Origin: CALKJU01 sp035326425 | GTDB taxonomy: Bacteria > Pseudomonadota > Alphaproteobacteria > Geminicoccales > Geminicoccaceae | Assembly (NCBI GenBank): GCA_035326425.1 | Contig: DAOLFG010000022.1 | Coordinates: forward strand, 1-64,000 | Length of the DNA stretch: 64,000 nucleotides | Reading direction: 5' to 3' | Shown: positions 62,826-64,000 of the stretch, one piece after another | How the letters are laid out: each line of letters opens with the position of its first letter | How positions within the stretch are numbered: the stretch's first letter is position 1 | The notes under the pieces: model-generated | What the model saw: only the letters and a program-made list of their open reading frames with translations | The model's database searches: none | Told to the model about the DNA's origin: nothing | Position numbers and translations under genes: made by a program

Positions 62826-64000
62826 TCACTCCAGGATCAGGCTGGCGGCGTCCAACGTCGTCACGAGGCTTCCCCGGTTCATCAGGATCACCGCCAGATC
62901 GGCGTCGCCATCGCCGTCGACGTCGCCCTCGAGCCGGCCGCCGCGAAAGCGCAGCTCGCCCGCGGTACCCGAGAAGGCCCTGCCGCCGATGAAGTCGAAA
63001 TGCTGGACGCCGGCGGTGGTCTTGTCGATGTCGAAGCTCGCGAGATTGATCAGGTCGCCGGCGAAGTCGAGGATGGTATCCGGCTTCGCCACCGGCGAGT
63101 CGCTCGCAGCGCGAAACAGGAACTGGTCGCGGCCACCGGCGCCCTGGAAGACGTCCAGTCCCCCGCCGTCCCACAGGACATCACCGCCACCCGAGCCGAA
63201 GATCGTCTTGGAGAACCCGGCCTCGACATATCTGATGATGTGCCTCGCCGGGTGGTAGTCCTCCAGCACGAGGCTGTCGGTCGACCCGTTGCGGGTGATG
63301 ATCAGGTCGCTGCCGTTCCTCTCGAAGGTGAGTTGGCTCTTCGTCAGCCCCTCGAACAGGATGAACGACTTGCCGATGTCGCTGACGGTGTCCTGGCCCC
63401 AGCGGGGTCCGAAGACATAGCTGTCGATCCCCGCCCCGCCATCCAGCTCGTCCCGGCCAGCATTGCCGATGATGGTGTCGGCGAAGCGGGTTCCCTCCAT
63501 GTCGTCGGCGCCGGCGCTGCCGCGGAAAGTTTGACCCCGGGCGAGATCGAGCGTGACGAGGCGGCCGAGCTGGAGCTTCTCCACCGACAGGCCGTCGGCA
63601 TCGTACTGGCCTTGGATCTCGGCGCTCACCCGTCCCAGCTTGTCCGAGACCACCAGGCTGTCATCGATGCGGGCGAGGTAGGCGGTCGATAGATTCAGGT
63701 GCGAGAAAGATGCTACGTCCTTCAATCCTCCCGAATCTTCGCCGATGGTGTCGTGGCCGAAGGCTCGGCCGACAAATTGATATGTGTCATTACCTTGCCC
63801 ACCGACCAGCTCGTCATTGCCACCGGCCCCTTCCAGCGTGTCGTCGAAAACGGTTCCGCGCAACTCGTTGTCGAACGCATCGCCTCGGAACGTGAGGCCA
63901 CCGGCCAGCGTCTGAAGCCTGCCGTTGGCGAGCTGCAGCGATTCGATCGACGGTGCCACACCTTTGAAGTGATCGAGGATCTGCAAACGGTTCCCAGTAC
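62826..64000 (-). CDS. RTX-type calcium-binding repeat protein (partial, N-terminus off window)
   Basis: At least 391 residues; the frame is open to base 64000, so the start lies beyond the window. Scattered glycine-rich repeats (GAGGNDELVGGQGNDTYQF, GNAGRDELDGGAGIDSYVFG, FGSGGGDVLWDGGGLDVF) alternate with linkers such as DSLVVSDKLGRVSAEI and SDLIITRNGSTDSLVLED. The last ~100 residues (DQFLFRAASDSPVAKPDTILDF, DLINLASFDID, GDVDGDGDADLAVIL) match the C-terminal region of serralysin-type secreted proteins and hold the type I secretion signal. Catalytic domain, if any, is not in view. Confidence 0.88.
   Translation of the reverse strand, partial: TGNRLQILDHFKGVAPSIESLQLANGRLQTLAGGLTFRGDAFDNELRGTVFDDTLEGAGGNDELVGGQGNDTYQFVGRAFGHDTIGEDSGGLKDVASFSHLNLSTAYLARIDDSLVVSDKLGRVSAEIQGQYDADGLSVEKLQLGRLVTLDLARGQTFRGSAGADDMEGTRFADTIIGNAGRDELDGGAGIDSYVFGPRWGQDTVSDIGKSFILFEGLTKSQLTFERNGSDLIITRNGSTDSLVLEDYHPARHIIRYVEAGFSKTIFGSGGGDVLWDGGGLDVFQGAGGRDQFLFRAASDSPVAKPDTILDFAGDLINLASFDIDKTTAGVQHFDFIGGRAFSGTAGELRFRGGRLEGDVDGDGDADLAVILMNRGSLVTTLDAASLILE

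Overview
The window is GC-rich, densely packed DNA from an alphaproteobacterium, most plausibly a soil or aquatic member of the Rhodospirillales or a related order. The inference rests on gene order and family content: proS-lolC-lolD close to dnaE, a tolC-popZ-(ATPase)-valS block, infA-maf-rng-yacG, a short ProS without an editing domain, a PopZ (DUF2497) polar organizer, a DUF4170 protein, and two TRAP transporters. A run of 100 N at 31793-31892 shows this is a draft scaffold.

Layout. 1-3437 is nearly all of dnaE (minus strand, C-terminus cut by the window edge). 3486-6762 looks like an insertion between dnaE and lolD: a DNA-binding-like protein of unknown function divergent from an RTX calcium-binding protein, a beta-carbonic anhydrase, and an Mrr_N-like winged-helix/RMF-like fusion. 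6850-10059 is proS-lolC-lolD. 10191-12204 is an accessory patch: a lower-GC HExxH lipoprotein flanked by two copies of the proS 5' end, then a RelE/HigA-type toxin-antitoxin pair. 12201-23228 is a catabolic region: creatininase, a SelA-like fragment, SMP-30 lactonase, PhyH dioxygenase, MFS transporter, DHDPS-like aldolase, MhpD-like hydratase, then an overlapping run of M20 deacylase, P1 peptidase and Asp/Glu racemase, followed by a family-5 binding protein. 23427-26333 is TRAP system 1, followed by a membrane protein of unknown function, an ankyrin protein with a SnoaL-like protein, and an ALDH plus dienelactone hydrolase pair.

31268-32659 is an atypical low-density stretch with the assembly gap lying inside a repeat-containing gene. 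32660-36515 holds a selenium-binding/methanethiol oxidase-type gene with a coupled membrane protein, and an IlvD/Edd sugar-acid dehydratase. 36633-36706 is tRNA-Cys. 36848-49687 is mostly core: PCMT-like protein, tolC, popZ, a HerA-like ATPase, valS, an M17 aminopeptidase, a thioesterase, three small unknown genes, and yacG-rng-maf-infA on the minus strand. 49777-53193 has a MaoC hydratase and TRAP system 2 with a strong hairpin between the binding protein and the permeases. 53195-58679 is a GntR-headed sugar ABC operon on the minus strand (binding protein, two permeases, TIM-barrel isomerase, MocA oxidoreductase) with no ATPase gene. 58868-62041 pairs an HMW1C/GT41-like glycosyltransferase with an abutting membrane class III cyclase. 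The window ends with an orphan DhaL and a second RTX protein running off the edge.

How it fits together: the accessory genes describe a scavenger of organic acids, sugar acids and amide or peptide compounds (two TRAP systems, ABC binding proteins, hydrolases, lactonase, dehydratase, semialdehyde dehydrogenase). Two RTX proteins point to type I secretion, for which the TolC here could be the outer-membrane channel. Functions are assigned by recognising motifs and family resemblance by eye. No database search was run.
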